From Streptomyces sennicomposti (lineage in GTDB: Bacteria; Actinomycetota; Actinomycetes; Streptomycetales; Streptomycetaceae), in the NCBI RefSeq assembly GCF_019890635.1, contig NZ_JAIOAB010000041.1, positions 1-64,000 on the forward strand: a stretch of 64,000 nucleotides of DNA, in the 5' to 3' direction. The translations under genes and the position numbers were made by a program. This document shows positions 34,253 to 43,767 of this stretch, in pieces. Under the pieces are notes generated by a model. That model was given only the letters and a program-made list of their open reading frames with translations, was not told where the DNA came from and searched no databases. Each line of letters opens with the position of its first letter. Within the stretch, counting starts at the first letter, position 1.

Positions 34253-35515
34253 ATGAGCACCACTCCGCGCACGCGTACCCGCACCGTCGTCAGCCGTGCC
34301 CTGTTGGTGGCCGCCCTCGGCGCGGGCGCCACCGCTTGCGGCCCGGACGGCAATCCCCTGGCCACCGCCCCGTACGACGCGGCGGACCAGATCTCCGTCA
34401 GCGGCCCCACGGAAGCCGGGAAACAGGCCGACCCGGACAAGCCCCTGGTGGTCACCGCAGAGGGCTCGGACGGCCGGATCACGGACGTCACGGCCGTGGA
34501 CACCACGGGCCGCCACGTCTCCGGCGAACTCGACGCCGACGGGGCCCGCTGGCACAGCACCTCGCCCCTGGCCGCCGGCGCCCACTACACGGTCACGGTG
34601 AGCACGGAGGACGGCGACGGGGCACCCGGCCGCAAGGTCCTCACCGTCGACACCAGCAAGCCCGACACCCTCAAGCGCCTGAACGTGGAGTTCGGGCCGG
34701 AGGCGGGCACCTACGGCGTCGGCGAGCCCATCGTGGCGCAACTCGACCAGCCCATCAAGGACAAGGCGCAGCGCGCCATCGTGGAGCGCGGCCTGAGGGT
34801 CGAGTCCACGCCCGCCGTGCAGGGCTCCTGGTACTGGGTGGACGACAAGCAGCTGCACTACCGGCCCCGGGACTACTGGCCGGCCAACGCCACCGTCGAG
34901 GTGCACAGCAACCTCGAGAACATCCGGATCAACAACGAGCTGTGGGGCGGCGAGGCCAAGCCGCTGACCATCACCACCGGCGACCGGATCATCGCCCTCA
35001 CGGACGCCGCCACGCACCGGCTGACGCTCTACCGCAACGACGAGAAGGTCAAGGAGATCCCCGTCACCACGGGCAAGCCCGGCTTCGAGACCCGCAACGG
35101 CGTCAAGGTCGTACTGGCCAAGCAGTACTTCGTGCGGATGAAGAGCACCACCGTCGGCATCGCCGCCGGCTCCTCGGACTCCTACGACCTGCCCGTCTAC
35201 TACGCCACCCGGGTGACCTGGAGCGGCGAGTTCGTCCACGCGGCCCCCTGGTCCGTGGGCTCACAGGGCAGCGCCAACGTCAGCCACGGCTGCACGGGCA
35301 TGAGCACGCCGAACGCCAAGTGGTTCTTCGACAACATCCACGAGGGCGACATCGTCCAGGTGGTGAACTCGGCCGGCCAGCAGATGGAGACCTTCGACAA
35401 CGGCTTCGGCGACTGGAACCTGTCCTGGGACAAGTGGCTCCAGGGCAGCGCCCTCACCGGCGCCCAGGGCTCCCCCCAGGGCGACACGACCAGGCTCCGC
35501 CCCCAGAGCCTCTGA
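34253..35515 (+). CDS. L,D-transpeptidase with Ig-like domains, lipoprotein
   Basis: 420 residues. A lipobox-like signal (GATAC, C29) opens the protein. Two Ig-like domains (about 45-135 and 137-240) are followed by a YkuD L,D-transpeptidase domain (245-400) with H329 and the catalytic motif SHGCTGMS around C347. This is the layout of mycobacterial Ldt(Mt2)-type enzymes that form 3-3 peptidoglycan cross-links. A TAGCGT element lies exactly 6 bases before the ATG, so the message is probably leaderless. Confidence 0.94.
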   Translation: MSTTPRTRTRTVVSRALLVAALGAGATACGPDGNPLATAPYDAADQISVSGPTEAGKQADPDKPLVVTAEGSDGRITDVTAVDTTGRHVSGELDADGARWHSTSPLAAGAHYTVTVSTEDGDGAPGRKVLTVDTSKPDTLKRLNVEFGPEAGTYGVGEPIVAQLDQPIKDKAQRAIVERGLRVESTPAVQGSWYWVDDKQLHYRPRDYWPANATVEVHSNLENIRINNELWGGEAKPLTITTGDRIIALTDAATHRLTLYRNDEKVKEIPVTTGKPGFETRNGVKVVLAKQYFVRMKSTTVGIAAGSSDSYDLPVYYATRVTWSGEFVHAAPWSVGSQGSANVSHGCTGMSTPNAKWFFDNIHEGDIVQVVNSAGQQMETFDNGFGDWNLSWDKWLQGSALTGAQGSPQGDTTRLRPQSL

Positions 35516-35542
35516 AGCGGGGGCGACCATCGGGGGGCGCGG

Positions 35543-35621
35543 GGCCGTGCCGAGGTGCGGCTCCGCCCCGTGAGCGCGCCCCGCCACGGACGGCCCGCAG
35601 CCGCGAGACTACGGGCCGTCC
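35543..35621. terminator. hairpin and repeat copy after the L,D-transpeptidase gene
   Basis: 35543-35590 is a degenerate third copy of the repeat seen at 2199-2320. 35588-35597 pairs perfectly with 35612-35621 (10 bp, 14-base loop), a likely terminator between two convergent genes. Confidence 0.6.
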
Positions 35622-35668
35622 CGAGCTGTCAGGCGCCGTGGAACGCCGTCACGCGCCGCAGCGCACCC

Positions 35669-36070
35669 TCACGCGGTCACCGGGACGCTTTTCCGCAGCA
35701 ACGCCGCCAGCGCGGACGCGAACTCCACCGGCTCCACCGGCAGCGTCACCGCCGCGTCCGCCCGGCTCCAGGTGGCCAGCCACGCGTCCTGCGGCCGCCC
35801 GATCAGCAGCAGCACCGGCGGGCACCGGAACACCTCGTCCTTGATCTGCCGGCACAGCCCCATGCCGCCCATCGGCACGGCCTCGCCGTCCAGGACGCAC
35901 ACGTCGATCCCGCCCCTGTCCAGCTCCTTGAGCACCGCGGCGGGCGTGGCGCACTCCAGGAACTCCACCAAGGGGGCGTCCTGGGCCGGCCTGCGGCCGG
36001 TGGCAAGCCGCACCTGCTCCCGGGTGCCTGCGTCGTCGCTGTAGACCAGCACCGTGGCGGTCGCCTGCAT
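35669..36070 (-). CDS. degenerate receiver-domain (CheY-like) protein
   Basis: 133 residues with a CheY-like plan: acidic pair D12/D13 (YSDDAGTRE), candidate phospho-site D61 in VCVLDGEAVPMGG, and a LLLIGRP strand. The conserved C-terminal lysine is missing: the KP loop is LPVEP. No output domain is present, so it may be a pseudo-receiver. The ATG at 36070 follows GGAGGAACA; the ATG 15 bases upstream would sit ahead of that site. It is divergent from ctaE. Confidence 0.78.
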   Translation of the reverse strand: MQATATVLVYSDDAGTREQVRLATGRRPAQDAPLVEFLECATPAAVLKELDRGGIDVCVLDGEAVPMGGMGLCRQIKDEVFRCPPVLLLIGRPQDAWLATWSRADAAVTLPVEPVEFASALAALLRKSVPVTA

Positions 36071-36262
36071 TGTTCCTCCACGCATCTCAGAACAGCCTTG
36101 GTCGGAGAACTCATCGGGAACTTCCGGGTACCGATGCGGCGGATGCTACTCCTCCCCATCCCTGGTCAACACCGCTTGGAACACGCCTTCGATGGGCCAT
36201 ACGGGCTGGACACACCCCCCAGACACTCCGAACGGCACCCCCCGGAGTGAGGGCGGGATAAG

Positions 36263-36283
36263 CGACCGACATAATGTCGGTCG
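36263..36283. promoter_or_regulatory. 21-bp perfect palindrome covering the ctaE start codon
   Basis: CGACCGACAT-A-ATGTCGGTCG, 10-bp arms and a one-base centre. The ATG of ctaE opens the right arm. No Shine-Dalgarno sequence is present. It could be an operator, or a hairpin sequestering the start. A second inverted repeat CACTCCG...CGGAGTG lies at 36224-36249. Confidence 0.65.
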
Positions 36284-36894
36284 TGGCGACAGCAACGACA
36301 GTAGAAACCGGGCACGCGCACCCGTCGGTCAACCGGCCGAACCTCACCAGCGTCGGAACCATCATCTGGCTGAGTTCCGAGCTGATGTTCTTCGCGGCCC
36401 TCTTCGCGATGTACTTCACCCTGCGATCGGTGACGGGTCCGGCGCACTGGAAGGAGATGGCGGACCACCTCAACGTCCCCTTCTCGTCGGCGAACACCAC
36501 GATCCTGGTGCTCTCCTCGCTCACCTGCCAGCTCGGCGTCTTCGCCGCCGAGCGCGGTGACGTGAAGAAGCTCCGGGGCTGGTTCATCGTCACCTTCATC
36601 ATGGGTGCGATCTTCATCGGCGGTCAGATCTACGAGTACACCAGCCTGGTGAAGGAGGACGGGCTCTCCCTGTCCTCCGACCCGTACGGCTCGGTGTTCT
36701 ACCTGACCACCGGCTTCCACGGCCTGCACGTGACGGGCGGTCTCATCGCCTTCCTGCTGGTCCTCGGCCGCACCTACGCGGCGCGGAGGTTCACCCACGA
36801 GCAGGCGACCGCGGCCATCGTCGTGTCCTACTACTGGCACTTCGTCGATGTCGTCTGGATCGGCCTCTTCGCCACGATCTACCTGATCAAGTAG
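36274..36894 (+). CDS. ctaE: cytochrome c oxidase subunit III
   Basis: 206 residues, five membrane helices, with the family segments GTIIWLSSELMFFAALFAMYFT, FYLTTGFHGLHVTGG and SYYWHFVDVVWIGLF. It belongs to the aa3 oxidase but is separated from ctaCDF by two genes and grouped with qcrCAB, as in other actinobacteria. The start could be the ATG at 36274 or a GTG at 36283; the ATG gives the usual N terminus. It heads the ctaE-qcrC-qcrA-qcrB operon. Confidence 0.94.
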   Translation: MSVVATATTVETGHAHPSVNRPNLTSVGTIIWLSSELMFFAALFAMYFTLRSVTGPAHWKEMADHLNVPFSSANTTILVLSSLTCQLGVFAAERGDVKKLRGWFIVTFIMGAIFIGGQIYEYTSLVKEDGLSLSSDPYGSVFYLTTGFHGLHVTGGLIAFLLVLGRTYAARRFTHEQATAAIVVSYYWHFVDVVWIGLFATIYLIK

Positions 36895-36956
36895 CCGACG
36901 AACCGATCTCAGTCCGCAAAGCATCGACGCAGAAGATCCTGACACCGGGGTAATCC

Positions 36957-37766
36957 GTGAAAAAGCTCTCCGCACGACGACGCCATCCGCTGGCGGCGGT
37001 CGTCGTCCTACTTCTCGCGCTGGCGGCCACGGGGGGGCTGTACACCGCGTTCGCGCCCGCGAGCAAGGCGAAGGCCGACGACTCAGCCCAGTCCCTCACG
37101 ATCGAGGAGGGCAAGAAGCTCTACGCGGTCGGCTGCGCAAGCTGCCACGGCACGGGCGGTCAGGGCACCACTGACGGCCCGAGCCTCGTGGGCGTGGGCG
37201 CCGCCGCGGTCGACTTCCAGGTCGGCACCGGCCGTATGCCCGCCCAGCAGCCGGGCGCGCAGATCCCGCGCAAGAAGGTCATCTACAGCCAGGCCGAGAT
37301 CGACCAGCTGGCGGCGTACATCGCCTCCCTGGGCGCCGGCCCCGTCGTGCCGACGAAGAACCAGTACAGCCCGGAGGGCGCGGACATCGCCAAGGGTGGC
37401 GAGCTGTTCCGCACCAACTGCGCCCAGTGCCACAACTTCACCGGCAAGGGCGGTGCGCTCACGCACGGCAAGTTCGCCCCGGACCTCGACGGCGTCCAGC
37501 CGAAGCACATCTACGAGGCCATGCAGACCGGCCCGCAGAACATGCCCTCCTTCCCCGACACCACGATGTCGGAGAAGAACAAGAAGGACATCATCGCGTA
37601 CCTGAACGCGGTCAACAGCGACAAGACCGACAACCCCGGCGGTCTCGAACTGGGCGGCCTCGGGCCGGTCAGTGAGGGTCTGTTCGCGTGGATCTTCGGC
37701 CTCGGCGCGCTGATCGCCGTAGCCGTGTGGGTCGCCGCTCGGACCGCAAAGGCCAAGAAGTCATGA
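36957..37766 (+). CDS. qcrC: dihaem cytochrome c subunit of the bcc complex
   Basis: 269 residues. An N-terminal signal anchor, two c-type haem sites (C60-A-S-C63-H64 and C155-A-Q-C158-H159) with distal methionines in later segments (GRMPAQ, NMPSF), and a C-terminal membrane helix. The two-haem form replaces a soluble cytochrome c and carries electrons straight to CtaC in the actinobacterial supercomplex. GTG start; the stop overlaps the qcrA start (ATGA). Confidence 0.96.
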   Translation: MKKLSARRRHPLAAVVVLLLALAATGGLYTAFAPASKAKADDSAQSLTIEEGKKLYAVGCASCHGTGGQGTTDGPSLVGVGAAAVDFQVGTGRMPAQQPGAQIPRKKVIYSQAEIDQLAAYIASLGAGPVVPTKNQYSPEGADIAKGGELFRTNCAQCHNFTGKGGALTHGKFAPDLDGVQPKHIYEAMQTGPQNMPSFPDTTMSEKNKKDIIAYLNAVNSDKTDNPGGLELGGLGPVSEGLFAWIFGLGALIAVAVWVAARTAKAKKS

Positions 37767-38821
37767 GTAGCCAAGACATTCCAGAAGAGAACCTGCCCGC
37801 CGAGCAGGGCACGGCGCACGGCGCCGTAGGCGTCGCGGACGAGAAGAACCCGTTCGCCGACCCGGGCCTGCCGCCGCACGAGCACCGGATCCAGGACATC
37901 GACGAGCGGGCCGCCAAGCGGTCCGAGCGCGTCGTCGCCCTGCTGTTCACGGTGTCCATGCTGGCCACCATCGGCTTCATCGTCTCGTACGTGACGATCC
38001 CGAACGACAAGTCGGTCTACGTCTTCCCGATCGGTCACCTCAGCGCGATGAACTTCGCGCTGGGCCTGACGCTCGGCGTGGCGCTGTTCTGCATCGGCGC
38101 GGGCGCGGTCCACTGGGCCCGCACCCTGATGTCGGACGCCGAGGTCGCCGACGAGCGTCACCCGATCGAGGCGTCGCCCGAGGTGCGCGCGAAGGTCCAC
38201 GCGGACTTCAAGCAGGGCGCCAAGGAGTCGGTGATCGGCCGCCGGCCGCTGATCCGCAACACCATGCTGGGCGCGCTCGCCCTGGTGCCGCTGTCCGGCC
38301 TGTTCCTGCTGCGCGACCTGGGCCCGCTGCCCAAGGAGACGCTGCGGCACACCCTGTGGGCCAAGGGCAAGCGCCTGGTCAACATGAACACCAACCAGCC
38401 GCTGCGTCCCGAGGACGTCGCCGTCGGTTCGCTCACCTTCGCCATGCCCGACGGGCTGAAGGAGACGGACGAGGAGTTCCAGACCGAGATCGCCAAGGCG
38501 GCGCTGATGATCGTCCGGCTCCAGCCGGACAACATCAAGGACAAGCGCGAGCTGGAGTGGTCGCACGAGGGCGTCGTGGCCTACTCGAAGATCTGCACCC
38601 ACGTGGGCTGCCCGATCTCCCTGTACGAGCAGCAGACCCACCACGTGCTGTGCCCGTGCCACCAGTCCACCTTCGACCTCTCCGACGGTGCCCGAGTGAT
38701 CTTCGGCCCGGCCGGTCACGCCCTGCCGCAGCTGCGCATCGGCGTGGACAGCGAGGGTTACCTCCAGGCGCTCGGCGACTTCGAGGAGCCCGTCGGTCCT
38801 GCATTCTGGGAGCGCGGATGA
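37763..38821 (+). CDS. qcrA: Rieske iron-sulfur subunit of the bcc complex
   Basis: 352 residues. Three membrane helices (about 57-77, 95-117, 163-180) in the N-terminal half, typical of actinobacteria where other Rieske proteins have one. The C-terminal Rieske domain shows both cluster motifs, CTHVGC and CPCHQSTF. The ATG at 37763 overlaps the qcrC stop; the stop overlaps the qcrB start. It transfers electrons from menaquinol to the haems of QcrC. Confidence 0.96.
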   Translation: MSSQDIPEENLPAEQGTAHGAVGVADEKNPFADPGLPPHEHRIQDIDERAAKRSERVVALLFTVSMLATIGFIVSYVTIPNDKSVYVFPIGHLSAMNFALGLTLGVALFCIGAGAVHWARTLMSDAEVADERHPIEASPEVRAKVHADFKQGAKESVIGRRPLIRNTMLGALALVPLSGLFLLRDLGPLPKETLRHTLWAKGKRLVNMNTNQPLRPEDVAVGSLTFAMPDGLKETDEEFQTEIAKAALMIVRLQPDNIKDKRELEWSHEGVVAYSKICTHVGCPISLYEQQTHHVLCPCHQSTFDLSDGARVIFGPAGHALPQLRIGVDSEGYLQALGDFEEPVGPAFWERG

Positions 38822-40455
38822 GTACTACAGCGAGCAACGAGTCCCGCTCGCGCGGGAAGGCGCCGGCCGGCGAGAAGATCGCCGACTGGGCCGACGGCCG
38901 GCTGGGCATCTACAGCCTGGCCAAGGCCAACATGCGCAAGATCTTCCCCGACCACTGGTCGTTCATGCTGGGTGAGGTCTGCCTCTACAGCTTCCTGATC
39001 ATCATCCTCACGGGTGTGTATCTGACGCTGTTCTTCCACCCCTCGATGAACGAGGTGGTGTACCACGGCAGCTACGTCCCGCTCCAGGGACAGCTGATGA
39101 GCGAGGCGTTCAACTCGACCCTGCACATCTCCTTCGAGGTGCGCGGTGGTCTGCTCATCCGGCAGATCCACCACTGGGCCGCGCTGATCTTCCTCGCCGG
39201 CATGTTCGTGCACATGATGCGCGTGTTCTTCACCGGCGCGTTCCGCAAGCCGCGTGAGGTCAACTGGCTGTTCGGCTTCCTGCTGTTCGTCCTCGGCATG
39301 TTCACCGGCTTCACCGGTTACTCGCTCCCGGACGACCTGCTCTCCGGCACCGGCGTCCGCTTCATGGAGGGCGCGATCCTGTCCGTGCCGATCATCGGCA
39401 CGTACATCTCGTACTTCCTCTTCGGCGGCGAGTTCCCCGGCCACGACTTCGTGGCCCGGTTCTACTCGATCCACATCCTGCTGCTGCCGGGCATCATGCT
39501 CGGTCTGGTGGTCGGCCACCTGATCCTGGTCTTCTACCACAAGCACACGCAGTTCGCGGGTCCCGGCAAGACGAACAACAACGTCGTCGGCATGCCGCTG
39601 CTGCCGGTCTACATGGCCAAGGCCGGAGGCTTCTTCTTCCTGGTCTTCGGCGCCATCGCGGTCATCGCCGCGATCGCGCAGATCAACCCGATCTGGGCCA
39701 TCGGCCCCTACCGTCCGGACCAGGTGTCCACCGGCGCCCAGCCCGACTGGTACATGGGCATGGCCGAGGGCCTCATCCGCGCGATGCCGGGCTGGGAGAT
39801 CAACTTCTGGGGCCACACCCTGGTCCTCGGCGTGTTCATCCCGCTGGTGCTGTTCGGCGTGGTCCTCGCGGCGATCGCCCTGTACCCGTTCATCGAGTCC
39901 TGGGTCACCGGCGACAAGCGCGAGCACCACATCCTGGACCGCCCGCGCAACGTCCCGACCCGCACGGCCTTCGGCGCCGCGTGGATCGCCTGGTACTTCG
40001 TGCTGCTGATCGGCGGTGGCAACGACCTGTGGGCCACCCACTTCCACCTGTCGATCAACGCGATTACCTGGTTCGTCCGCGTCGCGTTCTTCGTGGTGCC
40101 GGTCATCACCTTCGTCGTCACCAAGCGGATCTGCCTCGGCCTGCAGCGCCGGGACAAGGAGAAGGTGCTGCACGGCCGCGAGTCCGGCATCATCAAGCGC
40201 CTGCCGCACGGTGAGTTCATCGAGGTCCACGAGCCGCTCAGCCAGGAGCAGCTGTACACCCTCACGGCCCACCAGCAGTACGAGCCGGTCGAGATCGGCC
40301 CGACGGTCGACGAGAACGGCGTCGAGCGCAAGGTGTCGGGTACGGCCAAGCTGCGCGCCAAGCTCAGCAAGGCCTACTACGGCGAGGACAACCAGATCCC
40401 GAAGCCGACTGTCGAGGAGTACAAGGAGATCACGAGTGGCCACGGCCACCACTGA
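38818..40455 (+). CDS. qcrB: cytochrome b subunit of the bcc complex
   Basis: 545 residues. Eight or nine membrane helices contain the haem b histidines (IHHWAALIFLAGMFVHMMRVFF; SIHILLLPGIMLGLVVGHLILVFYHKH) and a menaquinol-site motif near QPDWYMG. A C-terminal soluble tail of over 100 residues is characteristic of actinobacterial QcrB. It ends the operon; a 15-bp hairpin follows. Confidence 0.96.
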   Translation: MSTTASNESRSRGKAPAGEKIADWADGRLGIYSLAKANMRKIFPDHWSFMLGEVCLYSFLIIILTGVYLTLFFHPSMNEVVYHGSYVPLQGQLMSEAFNSTLHISFEVRGGLLIRQIHHWAALIFLAGMFVHMMRVFFTGAFRKPREVNWLFGFLLFVLGMFTGFTGYSLPDDLLSGTGVRFMEGAILSVPIIGTYISYFLFGGEFPGHDFVARFYSIHILLLPGIMLGLVVGHLILVFYHKHTQFAGPGKTNNNVVGMPLLPVYMAKAGGFFFLVFGAIAVIAAIAQINPIWAIGPYRPDQVSTGAQPDWYMGMAEGLIRAMPGWEINFWGHTLVLGVFIPLVLFGVVLAAIALYPFIESWVTGDKREHHILDRPRNVPTRTAFGAAWIAWYFVLLIGGGNDLWATHFHLSINAITWFVRVAFFVVPVITFVVTKRICLGLQRRDKEKVLHGRESGIIKRLPHGEFIEVHEPLSQEQLYTLTAHQQYEPVEIGPTVDENGVERKVSGTAKLRAKLSKAYYGEDNQIPKPTVEEYKEITSGHGHH

Positions 40456-40488
40456 TCACTGACCCCTGAGCGTCGCCACGCCACGGTC

Positions 40489-40523
40489 GAAGGGCCCCGT
40501 CCGAACCCCGGACGGGGCCCTTC
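40489..40523 (+). terminator. terminator of the ctaE-qcrCAB operon
   Basis: 15-bp perfect stem (40489-40503 with 40509-40523) and a 5-base loop. Confidence 0.93.
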
Positions 40524-40603
40524 GCGGTGTCCGGGGCTGGATAGGGTGGAGGCGTTGTGACACCTCGCGTCCCCAGCCCGGGGCGCCTACCCAGGAGCGG
40601 CTT

Positions 40604-41668
<1,065 letters not shown>

Positions 41669-41706
41669 CGGCCCGTAGGGCCCGCCCGGTGGGCTCTCAG
41701 GACCCG

Positions 41707-41746
41707 TCGCGGTCCCGCGATCCGGACAGGGGTTGCGGGACCGCGA
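41707..41746 (+). terminator. trpD terminator
   Basis: 12-bp perfect stem TCGCGGTCCCGC / GCGGGACCGCGA with a 16-base loop, 38 bases after trpD. Its right arm overlaps the -35 of the next promoter. Confidence 0.8.
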
Positions 41747-41762
41747 TCAGTTCGCGTACTTT
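41733..41762 (+). promoter_or_regulatory. promoter of the riboswitch transcript
   Basis: -35 TTGCGG at 41733-41738, 18-base spacer, -10 TACTTT at 41757-41762; predicted start near 41769-41771, exactly at the 5' edge of the SAM-IV aptamer. Confidence 0.7.
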
Positions 41763-41769
41763 CCTGTCC

Positions 41770-41887
41770 AGGTCATGAGTGACAGCCATATGGCCCCGGC
41801 CGGCTGTCCGGCAACCCTCCGTCCGTGGCGGGGTGCCCCGGGTGAAGACCAGGCCGTAGGCAGCGAGGTCTACGGCAAGCGCGGACC
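41770..41887 (+). promoter_or_regulatory. SAM-IV riboswitch
   Basis: The segment follows the conserved SAM-IV aptamer: GGTCATGAGTG at the 5' side, GGCCGGCAACCCTCC-like core (here GTCCGGCAACCCTCC at 41806-41820), GGCGGGGTGCCCCGGGTGA, then GACCAGGCC, a CCGTAG...CTACGG stem, and GGCAAGCGCGGACC, which forms the pseudoknot side. The core string CGGCAACCCTCC plus GGGGTGCCCCGGGTGA is diagnostic in my memory of Rfam RF00634. It should lower expression of the downstream class V aminotransferase gene when S-adenosylmethionine is abundant. Two small hairpins (41893-41909, 41913-41925) follow and may form the expression platform. Confidence 0.88.
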
Positions 41888-41945
41888 CCTCGCACACTTC
41901 TCCAGTGTGGGGCCAGGGGTCCTGGTCGTGACGAGGGAGCCTTCC

Positions 41946-41966
41946 GTGAGCAAGCGAATGCGCTAG
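41946..41966 (+). CDS. candidate six-residue leader ORF (MSKRMR)
   Basis: GTG AGC AAG CGA ATG CGC TAG with a GAGGGAG ribosome site 6 bases upstream, located between the SAM-IV aptamer and the aminotransferase gene. The strong ribosome site and spacing suggest real translation, perhaps coupling riboswitch state to the downstream gene. No homologue is known to me; it could be chance. Confidence 0.35.
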   Translation: MSKRMR

Positions 41967-42088
41967 GGCCGCAGAGCCCCGCCTCCGCGTAAACCCTTTT
42001 GTTCCACCGTGCTTGAGCCGAGTCATGCCGTGTGCCGCGTCATGGCCGCTCGTTCGGTGAATTCAGCCTGCTTTCACGGGAGTTCGCC

Positions 42089-43450
42089 ATGTCTGTCACC
42101 ACCCTTGCCGCCGACCGGTCCGTTTGCGCCCCACTGCCCGTTCTGGGACGGGATGTCACCGTGCCGCTGGTGACCGGCGGCGAGGTCGTCTACGCCGCCC
42201 TCGACTACGCGGCCAGCGCGCCCGCCCTCCAGCGCGTCTGGGACGACGTGGCCGCCTACGCGCCCTACTACGGCAGCGTCCACCGCGGCGCCGGCTACCT
42301 CTCGCAGCTGTCCACCGACCTGTTCGAGAACGCCCGCCGGACGGTCGCGGAGTTCCTCGGCTGCCGCGCGGACGACCAGGTGGTGTTCACCCGCTCCACC
42401 ACCGACTCGCTCAACCTGCTGGCCCGCGCCCTGCCCGCCGACTGCCGCGTGTTCGTCTTCGAGACCGAGCACCACGCCTCGCTGCTGCCCTGGCGCGACG
42501 CGCAGGTGACGTACCTGAACGCCCCGCGCACCCCCGAGCAGGCGGTGGCGACCCTGGAGCGGGCGCTGGCCGACCGCGACCCGCACGGCCCCGCCCTGGT
42601 CTGCGTGACCGGCGCCTCCAACGTCACCGGCGAGCTGTGGCCGGTGCGCGAGCTGGCCGCCGCCGCCCACGCGCACGGCGCCCGGATCGTCCTGGACGCC
42701 GCCCAGCTCGCCCCGCACCACCCGGTCTCCGTGACCGACCTGGACGTCGACTGGGTCGCCTTCTCCGGCCACAAGCTCTACGCCCCGTTCGGCGCCGGAG
42801 TGCTGGCGGGCCGCGCGGACTGGCTGCGCGAGGCCGAGCCCTATCTCGCGGGCGGCGGCGCGAGCCGCCGGGTGACCCGGCGCACCGACGGCGGCGTGGA
42901 CGTGGAGTGGCACGACAGCGCCGCCCGCCACGAGGCCGGCTCCCCGAACGTCATCGGCGCCTACTCCATCGCCTCCGCCTGCAAGGCCCTCACCGAGGCC
43001 GGCTTCGACTCCCTGGTGGCCCGCGAGCGGCATCTGATCGGCAAGGTGCGCGCGGGGCTGGCCGAGGTCCCCGAGGTCAGGGTGCTGTCGCTGTTCGGCG
43101 ACGACGCCCCGCGGGTCGGCGTGATCTCGTTCGTCGTCGAGGGCTGGAACAGCTCCCACTTCGCCGCGGCGCTCTCCGCGGAGTACGGCATCGGGGTGCG
43201 CGACGGACTGTTCTGCGCCCACCCGCTGGTGCGCACCCTGCTCGGCAGCGACCCGCAGAGCCAGGGCGAGTGCGGCGCGCCCGAGGCCGCGCCCGGCGAG
43301 AAGTCCCTCAACGCCATCCGCGTCAGCTTCGGCGCCGGCACCCCCGACGAGCACGTCGAGCGGTTCGTGACGGCGGTGCGGGAACTGGTCCGCGACGGCG
43401 CGAAGTGGCGCTACCGCACCGAGGACGGCCGCTGCGTCCCGGCGGTGTGA
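42089..43450 (+). CDS. class V aminotransferase / cysteine desulfurase-like PLP enzyme
   Basis: 453 residues of fold-type I. PLP site: D203 in IVLDAAQLAPHH and lysine K229 in FSGHKLYAPFG; H129 in FETEHHASLLPW stacks on the cofactor. The C-terminal region lacks an obvious SSGSxC desulfurase loop, having GLFCAHPLVRTLLG instead, so it is uncertain whether it mobilises sulfur. The upstream SAM-IV riboswitch places it in sulfur or methionine metabolism. The ATG at 42089 has a GGGAG site 7 bases before it. It converges with the Lrp-type gene. Confidence 0.87.
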   Translation: MSVTTLAADRSVCAPLPVLGRDVTVPLVTGGEVVYAALDYAASAPALQRVWDDVAAYAPYYGSVHRGAGYLSQLSTDLFENARRTVAEFLGCRADDQVVFTRSTTDSLNLLARALPADCRVFVFETEHHASLLPWRDAQVTYLNAPRTPEQAVATLERALADRDPHGPALVCVTGASNVTGELWPVRELAAAAHAHGARIVLDAAQLAPHHPVSVTDLDVDWVAFSGHKLYAPFGAGVLAGRADWLREAEPYLAGGGASRRVTRRTDGGVDVEWHDSAARHEAGSPNVIGAYSIASACKALTEAGFDSLVARERHLIGKVRAGLAEVPEVRVLSLFGDDAPRVGVISFVVEGWNSSHFAAALSAEYGIGVRDGLFCAHPLVRTLLGSDPQSQGECGAPEAAPGEKSLNAIRVSFGAGTPDEHVERFVTAVRELVRDGAKWRYRTEDGRCVPAV

Positions 43451-43485
43451 TCCGTACGGCCCTCAGGAGGCGGCGGTGCGCCCGG

Positions 43486-43767
43486 TCAGGAGTCCAGGCC
43501 GATGGCGAACGCCGCCTCCAGGTCGTGCTGCGAGTACGTACGGAACGCCACGTGCGTGTCCGTCGCCTCCACGCCGGGGATCTTGCTGATCCGGCCCGGG
43601 ATGATCTCGGCCAGGTCCTCGTGCTGCCGCACCCGCACCATGGCGATCAGGTCGTAGGTGCCGGTGACGGAGAAGACCTCGCTCACGCTCTCCAGCGAGG
43701 CGATCCGCTCGGCGATCTCGGGGATCCGGTCCACGCTGGTCTTGATGAGGACGATCGCGGTGATCAC
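43486..43767 (-). CDS. stand-alone Lrp/AsnC ligand-binding (RAM) domain protein
   Basis: 93 residues: MITAIVLIKTSVDRIPEIAERIASLESVSEVFSVTGTYDL..., the alpha/beta RAM domain without a helix-turn-helix. Such single-domain Lrp-like proteins sense amino acids and may modulate partner regulators; they cannot bind DNA alone. GTG start with a GGGAGAG site. It marks the last core gene before the diterpenoid island. Confidence 0.9.
   Translation of the reverse strand: MITAIVLIKTSVDRIPEIAERIASLESVSEVFSVTGTYDLIAMVRVRQHEDLAEIIPGRISKIPGVEATDTHVAFRTYSQHDLEAAFAIGLDS

Noticed and set aside
41733..41945. 77-codon plus-strand frame through the SAM-IV region
   Set aside because: It lies on the riboswitch aptamer and has no ribosome site; only its last six codons have an independent start.
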